Source of the DNA: Streptomyces tropicalis
GTDB lineage: Bacteria; Actinomycetota; Actinomycetes; Streptomycetales; Streptomycetaceae
Length of the DNA: 64,000 nucleotides
NCBI RefSeq assembly: GCF_029269835.1
Contig: NZ_JARJBB010000010.1
Span: 62,001 to 126,000 of the forward strand
Reading direction: 5' to 3'
Shown here: in pieces, positions 7,701 to 15,893 of the stretch
Layout: every line of letters begins with the position of its first letter
How positions within the stretch are numbered: position 1 is the stretch's first letter
Position numbers and translations under genes: made by a program
Notes under the pieces: model-generated
Seen by the model: the letters and a program-made list of their open reading frames with translations, nothing else
Database searches by the model: none
Told to the model about the DNA's origin: nothing

Positions 7701-10049
7701 TCAACCTGAGATCGGCGTGCCTCTGCGGGAGCGCAGGGTTACGCCGTGGGCCCGGAGAATACGCGCGACGGTGGTCTCGGAGCTGCCGGCGTGAGAGGCC
7801 ACAGCCCGCAGGGACTCCCCACGGCGGTATCGCGTGATCATCTCGTCGATGGTGTCCGCGGTAAGAAGTGAGCGGCGGCCCACGGGAAGGGTCACTCCGC
7901 GAGCCTTGAGCTCGCGCAGTACTGCCCTGACATCGACACCCGCGCGGAGCGCGATTTTGTTGGCTGAGAGCTGTTCGTCCTGGTACCAGGCAACCCATGT
8001 CTCGGCCTGCGCGGAGATCTCTTGGCGACTTCGATGGAGCGGGGTGCGCCAGTCTCGGGGGCGGACAGCGAGCGCGTAGTAAATGTGTTCTTGCGTGGTG
8101 CCGAAGTGCTTGGCGATGCGGGAGGCTGAGGGCGCCTGCACTTGCAGCCATTCGAGGGGGATGTCTTCGGAGGAGACCTTCGGGTGCCGGCTGCCAGGCA
8201 GGTTTAGCCGCTGCCAGGCTGCCAGATCGACTGCTGGCTGCCAGGTGACGGGCTCGTCGATGCCGTGATCATGGAGGTGCCTCCCTGCGATTTCGGCAAG
8301 GAATGCGACTTCCTGGGGCAGTAGTCGGAGGGAGAAAGCCCGGTAGCCCCACAGGTTTTCGCGGCGGGGCTTCCCGAGAGTAAGTTCGCTGTGCGCGGTT
8401 TCGATCGGACTGCCGGTGATGGTCTCGAAGACCCAGCGCTGGGCCTGCACGAGGCTTGCCGGTTGGGTGCGGAGCTCTCGCTCAAGGCGGTACCACTCGG
8501 TGGCCGGCACGAAGTCAGCGGTGGACCGGAACAGCTGCCTTCGTCGTTCATAGTCGATCGGGCTGCCATGCAGATCAATGCGGTCGGCGAGGCCGGTCAG
8601 GGCGGTGATCGCATCGGCGCCGTGGGACTCCAGGTGGCGGAGTGTCCGGGAGATGCCGTTTGGCTTGATCCCGGAATCCGGCAGGAGACCTGCAACCTCT
8701 CGTAGGTTGATGCGTAGACCGACGGTCAGCAGGGCGAGGCTTAGTACGCGTCGGGACCATCGGTTGTGCGTGCCGCTATCGGCAAGCAGCCACAGGGACG
8801 GCTCTGCCCACAGAAGCTCGGGCAGGTACGCAGCGCGCGAGCGTGCATGTTGGCGGGCCTGGGAGTCGGGAGTGTGCCTGCCTCCGGTGACGGCCCGGTA
8901 GCGCATGCGATCGACTCGTCGGTAACGCGGGCTTTGGGCGTAGCGGAGCGCAGCCCGAAAGGTGAGCGAGGTGCGCTGCCCCCACAGGGCCCCAGAGCCG
9001 GGTGACTGCACTTGGGCCAGGTAACCGCTCTGTTGGTGAAGCAGCGGACGCAGGCGCGTGCCCACGTCTTCGATGGTGGGGGCGCTGAGGATGTCGGCGC
9101 CGACCGCTGCTGCGATCGCGGTGACGATGGACGGGGCTGGGGCGAAGGTGCCGTATCGGGTCTTAGCCGGTGTTCGGGCCAGCTCGCTCTGAAGCTGTGT
9201 CGTGTATTCCTGCAGGAAGTCGGCCGGTAGCCAGGGGACAAGTTCGTTGATGTGCGGGGCCGCGAAGATGCGCAGACCGATGGCGCGTAGGTCTTCAAGG
9301 ACGGTGGCAGTCGTAGCGTCGCTACCTGCGTAGGCCGGGAAGTCGACGGAGGGATCTTGGCCGTCCAGGAGGGCGCCGATTTGGCGCTGGGCATCGAGCA
9401 GTTGGGGAACGTGTTCCAGCGAGATGGTGGGGGCGTGCGTCAGAGCCGCGGCACAGCGCGGCTGCCCGGGACCAGCGGGTGAGCTGGTGGCAGGCAAGGC
9501 GCAAAGACCAGGGATGGGGATGCTGAGGCTGGTGGGGGCCCGTCGTCGTTGCGGGCGGCTGCAGGCAGGGCAATGGTCGCGAAGGAGTACCTGGTGTGTG
9601 GTGCAGGCGTGGGACCAGCCCAGGCGCCAGACCAGTTGCCACCGGCCGCCGGAATCGTTCAGGCAGCGCGGGCAGTATCGGGAGTCGCGTCCGCGCCCCC
9701 AGAGCCGGGGACGGATGACGCTGCGCGACGGTTTGTCGATCGCTACCGCTCGTTGGTCGTAGTGCGCCAGTGTCATCGCGTGGACGCGGGTGGGTGGAAG
9801 CCCGGTGCATTTGGCGATGCCGGCAGCCTCGTCCGGGAGGAGCGCGATCGTCCAGTTGGTGGGGGTGCCTGCGGGCCTGTTCTTACCGCGAGGAGTCAGG
9901 CCGAGGGCCGTCTCCAGGTCGCCGAGCGTGGCCTGATGCAGGTGGGCCAGTGTCTCCAGCCAGGAGTCGAGCGCCTCTCCGGGCAAAGGGGCCGAACGTA
10001 AAGGAAGGGTACGTAGATCTTTCCGGCACGCCGGGTTCTGGTTGTTCAT
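7701..10049 (-). CDS. tniQ: TniQ/TnsD-type target-selection protein
   Basis: 782 aa. The start at 10049 overlaps the tnsC stop (ATGA). The N-terminal TniQ domain has the typical PLRSAPLPGEALDSWLETLAH opening, followed by a zinc-finger cluster RYCPRC (Cys126, Cys129), SHACTTH (Cys149, His152) and HCPAC (Cys160, Cys163). The long C-terminal part ends in repeated helix-turn-helix-like segments (for example ESLRAVASHAGSSETTVARILRAHGV), suited to sequence-specific DNA binding. The size is that of TnsD-like proteins that recognise a fixed chromosomal site, not the short TniQ of CRISPR-guided elements. It is inferred to bind the 3' end of dnaB and recruit TnsC. Confidence 0.9.
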   Translation of the reverse strand: MNNQNPACRKDLRTLPLRSAPLPGEALDSWLETLAHLHQATLGDLETALGLTPRGKNRPAGTPTNWTIALLPDEAAGIAKCTGLPPTRVHAMTLAHYDQRAVAIDKPSRSVIRPRLWGRGRDSRYCPRCLNDSGGRWQLVWRLGWSHACTTHQVLLRDHCPACSRPQRRRAPTSLSIPIPGLCALPATSSPAGPGQPRCAAALTHAPTISLEHVPQLLDAQRQIGALLDGQDPSVDFPAYAGSDATTATVLEDLRAIGLRIFAAPHINELVPWLPADFLQEYTTQLQSELARTPAKTRYGTFAPAPSIVTAIAAAVGADILSAPTIEDVGTRLRPLLHQQSGYLAQVQSPGSGALWGQRTSLTFRAALRYAQSPRYRRVDRMRYRAVTGGRHTPDSQARQHARSRAAYLPELLWAEPSLWLLADSGTHNRWSRRVLSLALLTVGLRINLREVAGLLPDSGIKPNGISRTLRHLESHGADAITALTGLADRIDLHGSPIDYERRRQLFRSTADFVPATEWYRLERELRTQPASLVQAQRWVFETITGSPIETAHSELTLGKPRRENLWGYRAFSLRLLPQEVAFLAEIAGRHLHDHGIDEPVTWQPAVDLAAWQRLNLPGSRHPKVSSEDIPLEWLQVQAPSASRIAKHFGTTQEHIYYALAVRPRDWRTPLHRSRQEISAQAETWVAWYQDEQLSANKIALRAGVDVRAVLRELKARGVTLPVGRRSLLTADTIDEMITRYRRGESLRAVASHAGSSETTVARILRAHGVTLRSRRGTPISG

Positions 10050-11149
10050 GCGCGTCCCCGGCGTACCTGCCGCGGCTTGCTGGTGAGCTTTCCCGCCTCC
10101 ATCGCGACCTGCAGTTCCAGGCGCGCCCGCTCGGAAGCTTCGTCGTTCCTCACCTTGTCGAGCAGGTCCTGGGTGAGTTTGAACTCCTGTGTGCGCATTG
10201 CGCGCTGGCACCCGCGGCGGACAAGCGCCATCAGTGATCCGATGTGCCCGGTTGAGCGCACAAACATGTAATCGGACAGGTCGTCGGCCAGCATTCCCGG
10301 GTACTTGTCCGGCAGGACAATACGCTTCTCCAGAGTGAGAAGGATCTGACGCCATTCACGTCGACCAGCTTCGCTGTCGATGGTGAAGGGCCGCATACCC
10401 AGCAGAGTGGTGCGGCGGCCGGTCTGGGCGAGCGCCTCCTCTCCGGGGGCCAGGCCTTCGCTGAACAGTCCCTTCTCGTCGAGTCCGACGCCGATCATGA
10501 TGAGGGTCACTGGGAACTCGTTGGAGATCCACTTCAGGTGGTTGCTGACCTCGATGCCGCTGCTGCTACCCCACTTGAGAAAATGAAGATCATCAATAAT
10601 CAGGACGCGGACCTCGCATCTCAGGATGCAGTCGAGCGCGCGCTGCCCCAGTTCCGTGGTGGTACCCCGGAGGCTGCCTGGGTGGGCGAAGAACTCCAGC
10701 ATGCTGCGGTTGAGATCTTTGATGCCGGTGTTGCCGGTCAGGCCGACACGGCACACCGGAAGCCGCTCGTGACCGTCAGCCGTCAAGGGACCTGACTCGG
10801 CAATCTCCCTGCGGTGCAGGAGCCGTGCGAAAGCGATGACGGAGGTGCTCTTGCCGAGGCCCGGGAACGCATTGACGGCAACTGCACTGCGAGCCTGGTC
10901 GCCGTCCTGCTCGTTGCTGTCGACGATATCCCACAGCACCTCCTGGAGGTCTGCGAGCTGCGGAGTCTTGATCGGACCAATGTTGGCGTGCCACTTGCGC
11001 GCCCGCTTCAGATAGTCGGCGGCAGCCTCCTCCCCGAGGCGGCAGAACTGGGTCCGCGTCAACTGCTCGGGTTGGACGTGTTCGGGGGACTGTACGTAGG
11101 CGTTCCAGCCTTCCTTGCGGGACAGCGCGCGGGCTTGGTCACGGATCAC
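10046..11149 (-). CDS. tnsC: TnsC-like AAA+ transposition regulator
   Basis: 367 aa from a GTG at 11149 overlapping the tnsB stop (GTGA). Walker A is AFPGLGKST (residues 94-102) and Walker B VLIIDDLH (about 182-188), in the AAA+ TniB/TnsC arrangement. In Tn7-like systems TnsC forms ATP-dependent filaments on target DNA marked by TniQ/TnsD and activates the TnsAB transposase; it also mediates target immunity. The overlap with both neighbours implies fixed stoichiometry through coupled translation. Confidence 0.93.
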   Translation of the reverse strand: MIRDQARALSRKEGWNAYVQSPEHVQPEQLTRTQFCRLGEEAAADYLKRARKWHANIGPIKTPQLADLQEVLWDIVDSNEQDGDQARSAVAVNAFPGLGKSTSVIAFARLLHRREIAESGPLTADGHERLPVCRVGLTGNTGIKDLNRSMLEFFAHPGSLRGTTTELGQRALDCILRCEVRVLIIDDLHFLKWGSSSGIEVSNHLKWISNEFPVTLIMIGVGLDEKGLFSEGLAPGEEALAQTGRRTTLLGMRPFTIDSEAGRREWRQILLTLEKRIVLPDKYPGMLADDLSDYMFVRSTGHIGSLMALVRRGCQRAMRTQEFKLTQDLLDKVRNDEASERARLELQVAMEAGKLTSKPRQVRRGRA

Positions 11150-13293
11150 ACATCCTCCAGAGCATCCGCGTAGAAGTCGTCGTCCGGGCCACCGGTGTCG
11201 AGTCCCACCGTGTCGATCTCATCGGCCTCATCGTCATCGCCGACTTCCATCGGCTCCGGTTGCTCGGGCTCTGCAACATCCGGTTTCTGCCCGAGGGCCT
11301 TACGAACGGACGGCAACGAGATAACTGCCGTGGCTTCGGTCTCCGGCAGTTCAATGGCCGCCTGATCGCGGGCAAGCCGCAGTGCCATGCGCCGCTCGGC
11401 CCGTGTCGTGCCGAGCCCGAGGTTCCAGCGTTCCAGCAGGTCAGCGACGGCAAGGCGGTCGTCCGGATAGCGATACTTCGACGCAGCCAGTTTCCGCGCG
11501 AACTCCAGCGCATCCTCGCTCAGCGGCATGTCCATCGATGGGGCATGCTCCCAAAGCAGTGCGTGCCAGCGTCGGCTGTCGGGGTCCCGGAAATAGATCC
11601 GGGTGATGTCGTCAGGATCGACCTGGAACGGCCAGCCGTTCTTGACCGGCCCGCGGTACGGGCTCTTGGTGTTGCGGTAGGCGTTGAGCGCGGGTCCGTT
11701 GTAGCGGCGGCGGTCGATCTCGACCCCGTAGTGCTGAATCGTCCGCCACTTGGTCTGCAGGAACTCGAAAGCGAGGTCCGGGTCCCGAGGCACCTCGATG
11801 TAGCCGGCTCTCGCCATGCCGTGCTCGAACATCTTCGCCGGGGACATCCTCATCCCGGGTAGACCCGGGTCGAGGAGACTGGAGTGGGGTCGCGAGTGAT
11901 AGACCACCGCGGTCCACTCACGGATGATTGCCTCTAGCTCGTCCAGGAAGAAGAACGCGTCGTCCTCCGGCCTCTCGCCCCGGGAGTGGATATCGGGTCC
12001 CTTGTAGCCAGGCAGGGCCTGCAGGAGGTCCTCGCGGACGGTCCGGAAGAAGCGCTCGACCGGGCCCTTGTCTCGGCCCGTCCGCAGCCGAGCGGGCTGG
12101 ATCGAGATCCCCATCCGACGGCAGACGCTGGTCAGATGGTCCGAGACGTAGGGCTTGCCGTGGTCGACCACCAGCGTCTCCGGAACCAGAGCTGGCGAGG
12201 CGAGGCCAGGGCCATCGGCCGCCTCGACGTCTACCAGCACCGTCCTGGGGATTCCCTGCTCGGGCCAGACCGCGTGCCTGGGCCAGTCCCTCCCGGCCGG
12301 GCGGGGCCGGAAGGACTGATAGAGCACCGCGCTGACGTCTACCGCCTTCGTCGAGACCGGCGTGAGCCGGATTCCGGTGATGCAGCGGGTGTACCAGTCC
12401 ATACCGATGGAGAGCTCGGCCTGCACCCAGCGCAGTGTGATCGGGTCGAACGCGAAGACATCCAACCGGGTGGAGTCCATCAACAGGTACTCACCTGGCC
12501 TGGTCGGCCGCAGCTTGCCGTAGACACCCTCTGGTCGATCGGCGATGTCCCGGTTCCGCTTCGTGCTCAACCGGAACAGCGGATGCCTACGCTCCAGCTC
12601 CGCCAACACCCGAAACGCCGTTGCCCGACTCGGCTGCGGCACGACATCCGGACCGAACCGCGCGATCACCCGAGCCCGAGTCCGGTCGATGACCATCGTG
12701 CGCGACGGCTTGGACTCCCCGGTGTGCTCGACCATCACCTCCAGCGCGGTCTCCACCCACCGGTCGTCGGCTGTGACCTGCGTCCTCCTCGCCAGCCCTT
12801 TCCTGGGAGCCAATCCGGCCTCACCGTGCTCGCGGAACGCAGTGACCCAACGCCTCACCGAGCGTGCGGCAACCCCGAGCTCCGCCCCCTTCGCTGCGTA
12901 CTTGGCTTCCAATGGCTTCTCCGGCGCGTACTCGGGACGGGGCTCGCCCTCACTCGCGAGTTCCGGGCTGCCAGACCGATATCCCGTCAGCACCTCACGA
13001 ACGTGTCCGGCTAGGTCGAGAACCTTCCGTCTCTCGGCTTCGTGGAGCTGGCCCAGCACCACCGAGGCGATCTCCTCGACATCGTTGGCCTCCGGTCCGG
13101 GCTGGTCCGCGATGACGGTGGCGTGGTCGGAGAAGAGCAGTTGCTTCAACGACAGCCGGAGCAGCCGGCCCCGGCCGTCCTTGAGGACCACTTCGTTTCC
13201 CGCCGTGGTCGCGGCCATCTCCACTACCTCAACGGTCTCCCCGTCGTAACGGAAGCGGGTGCCCACTCCCACCCGAGCTCCGGCCCCGCTCAT
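11146..13293 (-). CDS. tnsB: TnsB-like DDE transposase
   Basis: 715 aa. The start ATG at 13293 overlaps the tnsA stop (ATGA). An N-terminal beta-rich and helix-turn-helix region (RSVRRWVTAFREHGEAGL) leads to an rve/DDE integrase core with Asp273 (LLMDSTRLD), Asp377 (VVDHGKPY) and Glu413 (GPVERFF). That is DD-35-E spacing, with a Mu-type C-terminal domain after it. TnsB binds the repeated terminal sites and performs 3'-strand cleavage and joining. All catalytic residues are present and the frame is intact. Confidence 0.95.
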   Translation of the reverse strand: MSGAGARVGVGTRFRYDGETVEVVEMAATTAGNEVVLKDGRGRLLRLSLKQLLFSDHATVIADQPGPEANDVEEIASVVLGQLHEAERRKVLDLAGHVREVLTGYRSGSPELASEGEPRPEYAPEKPLEAKYAAKGAELGVAARSVRRWVTAFREHGEAGLAPRKGLARRTQVTADDRWVETALEVMVEHTGESKPSRTMVIDRTRARVIARFGPDVVPQPSRATAFRVLAELERRHPLFRLSTKRNRDIADRPEGVYGKLRPTRPGEYLLMDSTRLDVFAFDPITLRWVQAELSIGMDWYTRCITGIRLTPVSTKAVDVSAVLYQSFRPRPAGRDWPRHAVWPEQGIPRTVLVDVEAADGPGLASPALVPETLVVDHGKPYVSDHLTSVCRRMGISIQPARLRTGRDKGPVERFFRTVREDLLQALPGYKGPDIHSRGERPEDDAFFFLDELEAIIREWTAVVYHSRPHSSLLDPGLPGMRMSPAKMFEHGMARAGYIEVPRDPDLAFEFLQTKWRTIQHYGVEIDRRRYNGPALNAYRNTKSPYRGPVKNGWPFQVDPDDITRIYFRDPDSRRWHALLWEHAPSMDMPLSEDALEFARKLAASKYRYPDDRLAVADLLERWNLGLGTTRAERRMALRLARDQAAIELPETEATAVISLPSVRKALGQKPDVAEPEQPEPMEVGDDDEADEIDTVGLDTGGPDDDFYADALEDV

Positions 13294-14009
13294 ACGCCCC
13301 TCCTCAACGTCTGGGAAGGTGTGAGGGGTTGGTCAAGGTCAGTGACGAGATGATGCGTCCAGAGCAGGTGATGGATCGCGGACCGCACCTGAGGCGCCGG
13401 ACGGCAGGGCAGAAGTCTTTCGGCTTGGCCGAGAGGGACTCCGTCAAGATCGGCCTCGTGGAGTTCGTCCAGGAGATCGGAGCTGAACAGCCAGTCCCGG
13501 CGATAGCCCGCCAGGAAGCGGATGTTCTCCAACTCCACGGTTGGCGGCTCGCTCCAGACCTCGTACTGCCATCCCTGCGACTCCACCACCCGCCGAGTCC
13601 AGTCAAAGGTGAACACCACCTCGGGCCGGGACAGCCGGCGGAGCGGCTTGACGTCCACGACCACTGGTCCTTGCCTGGTAACCAGCAAGTAGTCCGGGAT
13701 GTGCCTACGGAGCTTCCCCTCCACCTGAGCCTTCAACAGGAAGGGCTGGGCCGTGATGCACTGCACGGAGGGATCGAAGTCGGCGAGCAGCAGTCGTGCC
13801 AGCTCAAGGCGCGACTCGTAGATCACGTGGTCCCACATCGTCGCCGACCAGTAGACACCGGAGTAGTGCCTCTGCCCCTTGTACCAGCGGAATATTCGCC
13901 ACGGCACAGCCGTCTTCAGCAGTCCGACGGACACTTCAGCCCACGCTCGGTCTTCGACGACCTCGCCACTTCGATGACGAATGCTGACAGTCGCAGCGGC
14001 ACCGTCCAT
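13290..14009 (-). CDS. tnsA: TnsA-like endonuclease
   Basis: 239 aa from an ATG at 14009 with a GGGGG ribosome site; the frame is open 13 codons further upstream. The TnsA nuclease core is visible as YESRLE (Glu65/Glu69), HIPDYLL (Asp106) and VVDVKP (Asp119, Lys121), followed by a helical C-terminal domain that in Tn7 contacts TnsC. TnsA cuts the 5' strands, so with TnsB the element should move by cut-and-paste rather than by cointegrate. It is the first gene of the operon, about 190 bp from the transposon end and reading away from dnaB in the same direction. Confidence 0.92.
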   Translation of the reverse strand: MDGAAATVSIRHRSGEVVEDRAWAEVSVGLLKTAVPWRIFRWYKGQRHYSGVYWSATMWDHVIYESRLELARLLLADFDPSVQCITAQPFLLKAQVEGKLRRHIPDYLLVTRQGPVVVDVKPLRRLSRPEVVFTFDWTRRVVESQGWQYEVWSEPPTVELENIRFLAGYRRDWLFSSDLLDELHEADLDGVPLGQAERLLPCRPAPQVRSAIHHLLWTHHLVTDLDQPLTPSQTLRRGV

Positions 14010-14125
14010 GATGCACCCCCAGCCTCGGGCAACTGCCCGTACGACCACGGTGCCAGCACACTGCTCTCGGACGATCCGTGCTGCGATCCGAATCGCCTAA
14101 ACGGGTGAACGGCCTGACCTGCCAG

Positions 14126-14193
14126 TCTCAGATCCGCGTCCTATCTGCCATCGCTTGGCCACCGAGCCTGAGATTAGGACACGAAATCTGAGA
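14126..14193. repeat. TnsB-type binding repeats, right end
   Basis: Two copies related to the left-end motif: TCTCAGATCCGCGTC on the plus strand at 14126-14140, and TCTCAGATTTCGTGTC on the minus strand at 14178-14193, so the pair is inverted. A weaker look-alike (TCTCGGACGATCCGTG) starts near 14065. The inner spacing differs from the left end, as expected for an asymmetric Tn7-type element. Confidence 0.75.
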
Positions 14194-14200
14194 CCCTACA
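14178..14200 (-). repeat. right terminal inverted repeat of the Tn7-like element
   Basis: On the minus strand it reads TGTAGGGTCTCAGATTTCGT from 14200 inwards, matching the left end at 18 of 23 positions. Confidence 0.9.
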
Positions 14201-14205
14201 ACCTG
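14201..14205. repeat. target-site duplication, right copy (ACCTG)
   Basis: Exact repeat of 2201-2205, immediately outside the CCTACA end. Only three bases (14206-14208) separate it from the dnaB stop codon. Confidence 0.93.
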
Positions 14206-14208
14206 CGG

Positions 14209-15687
14209 TCAGGTCTGGGCCATGTCCACGAAGCGTGAGTAGTGGCCCTGGAAGGCGACCGTGATCGTGGCCGTGGGGCCGTTTCGGTGCTTGGCGACGA
14301 TCAGGTCGGCCTCGCCCGCGCGCGGTGACTCCTTCTCGTAGGCGTCCTCGCGGTGCAGCAGGATGACCATGTCGGCGTCCTGCTCGATGGAGCCCGACTC
14401 ACGCAGGTCGGAGACCATCGGCTTCTTGTCGGTGCGCTGCTCGGGTCCGCGGTTCAGCTGGGAGAGCGCGATGACCGGGAGCTCCAGCTCCTTGGCGAGC
14501 AGCTTCAGGTTCCGGGACATGTCCGAGACCTCCTGCTGGCGGCTCTCGGCGCGCTTGGAGCCGCCGGACTGCATCAGCTGGAGGTAGTCGATGACGACGA
14601 GCTTGAGGTCGTTGCGCTGCTTCAGGCGGCGGCACTTGGCGCGGATCTCCATCATCGACAGGTTCGGGGAGTCGTCGATGTAGAGCGGGGCGGCCGAGAC
14701 GTCGGGCATCCGCCGCGCGAGCCGGGTCCAGTCCTCGTCGGTCATCGTGCCCGAGCGCATGTGGTGCAGGGCGACCCGCGCCTCCGCGGAGAGGAGGCGC
14801 ATGGCGATCTCGTTGCGTCCCATCTCGAGGGAGAAGATGACGCTCGGCAGGTTGTTCTTGATGGAGGCGGCCCGCGCGAAGTCCAGTGCGAGCGTGGACT
14901 TTCCCATCGCGGGACGGGCGGCGATGACGACCATCTGGCCCGGGTGGAGGCCGTTGGTGAGGGAGTCGAAGTCCGTGAACCCGGTGGGCACGCCGGTCAT
15001 CTCGCCGCTGCGGGAGCCGATCGCCTCGATCTCGTCGAGGGCGCCCTCCATGATGTCGCCGAGCGGGAGGTAGTCCTCGCTGGTGCGCTGCTCGGTGACG
15101 GCGTAGATCTCGGCCTGCGCGCGGTTGACGATCTCGTCGACGTCGTCGTCGGCCGCGTATCCCATCTGGGTGATCCGGGTGCCGGCCTCCACCAGGCGGC
15201 GCAGCACGGCCCGTTCGTGGACGATCTCCGCGTAGTAGGCGGCGTTCGCCGCGGTCGGCACGGTCTGGACCAGCGAGTGCAGGTAGGACGCGCCGCCCAC
15301 CTTGTTGATCTCGCCGCGCTTGGTCAGCTCGGCGGCGATGGTGATCGGGTCGGCCGGCTCGCCCTTGGCGTAGACGTCGAGGATCGCCTGGTAGATCGTC
15401 TCGTGGGCGGGCTTGTAGAAGTCGTGGCCCTTGAGGATCTCGACGACGTCGGCGATGGCGTCCTTGGACAGGAGCATGCCGCCCAGCACGGACTGCTCGG
15501 CGTCGAGGTCCTGCGGCGGCACCCGCTCGAAGGTCTGGCCCCCGCCGTCCCAGGCGTCGCCGTCCCGGCCCCGGTCGTGCTGATCGTCGCGGCCCCGGCC
15601 GCCCTCGGGACGCCGGCGGGAGGCAGGCAGACGATCACTGGGCCCGCTGTCGGCCCACGGGTCGTCCAGGGGCTCGGAAATGCTCAC
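14209..15687 (-). CDS. dnaB: replicative DNA helicase DnaB
   Basis: 492 aa from a GTG at 15687 with a GGAGGAGGT ribosome site. It has a short charged Streptomyces-type N-terminal extension, the DnaB N-terminal domain (about residues 55-160), a linker helix, and the RecA-like motor with Walker A ARPAMGKS (257-264). The C-terminus HYSRFVDMAQT ends at a TGA. It unwinds DNA 5'-3' as a hexamer at the fork. No intein is present. The Tn7-like element lies just past its stop without altering the coding sequence. Upstream lies a region of repeats and DnaA-box-like sequences. Confidence 0.98.
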   Translation of the reverse strand: MSISEPLDDPWADSGPSDRLPASRRRPEGGRGRDDQHDRGRDGDAWDGGGQTFERVPPQDLDAEQSVLGGMLLSKDAIADVVEILKGHDFYKPAHETIYQAILDVYAKGEPADPITIAAELTKRGEINKVGGASYLHSLVQTVPTAANAAYYAEIVHERAVLRRLVEAGTRITQMGYAADDDVDEIVNRAQAEIYAVTEQRTSEDYLPLGDIMEGALDEIEAIGSRSGEMTGVPTGFTDFDSLTNGLHPGQMVVIAARPAMGKSTLALDFARAASIKNNLPSVIFSLEMGRNEIAMRLLSAEARVALHHMRSGTMTDEDWTRLARRMPDVSAAPLYIDDSPNLSMMEIRAKCRRLKQRNDLKLVVIDYLQLMQSGGSKRAESRQQEVSDMSRNLKLLAKELELPVIALSQLNRGPEQRTDKKPMVSDLRESGSIEQDADMVILLHREDAYEKESPRAGEADLIVAKHRNGPTATITVAFQGHYSRFVDMAQT

Positions 15688-15782
15688 CGAGCGACCTCCT
15701 CCCGTCCGCCGAGCGGACCCTCGCCGTGCCCTCATGTCTACGGCACGACACTGACATGTGAGAGGCCCATCTCCGCTTCCGG

Positions 15783-15828
15783 CACGTCCCCTTGTGAGGG
15801 GATTCCACGTCCCCCCGTGAGGGGATTC
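15783..15828. repeat. tandem 23-bp repeat upstream of dnaB
   Basis: Two head-to-tail 23-bp units (15783-15805 and 15806-15828) are identical at 21 positions. Each begins CACGTCCCC and ends GTGAGGGGATTC, and each contains a small CCCC/GGGG inverted arm. They lie 96-141 bp upstream of the dnaB start, so operator sites for an unknown regulator are plausible. Confidence 0.7.
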
Positions 15829-15893
15829 GGAGGCCGGTGGACGGAGCGGGCGCCGGACCACGGTAGGCCCCCGGGCGACGTCAGCCAATCTGG

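Larger units (their letters stand above)
2206..14200 (-). mobile_element. Tn7-like transposon (tnsABC-tniQ) inserted at the dnaB stop, carrying an ABC-3C conflict module
   Basis: The element is 11,995 bp. It starts TGTAGG at 2206, ends CCTACA at 14200, and is bounded by ACCTG duplications (2201-2205 and 14201-14205). The outer 23 bp of the two ends match at 18 positions. Transposition genes tnsA, tnsB, tnsC and tniQ lie at the dnaB-proximal end in the same order and orientation relative to the target gene as in Tn7 at glmS. Cargo fills 2.98-7.6 kb. No tnsE, CRISPR array, Cas gene or second TniQ is present, so targeting is presumably by the single large TniQ/TnsD-type protein. The exact ends, intact duplication and unbroken transposition frames suggest a recent, possibly still active insertion. 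All coordinates are direct observations; activity is inference. Confidence 0.95.

Noticed and set aside
10047..10355. Longer tniQ start at 10355
   Set aside because: It would overlap tnsC by about 310 bp, whereas the ATG at 10049 gives a 4-bp ATGA coupling and a TniQ-typical N-terminus.
2206..14200. CRISPR-associated transposon (CAST) possibility
   Set aside because: No repeat-spacer array and no Cas genes occur in or near the element; TniQ is large and TnsD-like.
14209..15687. Intein or truncation in dnaB
   Set aside because: The protein is 492 aa, normal for Streptomyces DnaB with an uninterrupted Walker A region; the transposon lies outside the coding sequence.
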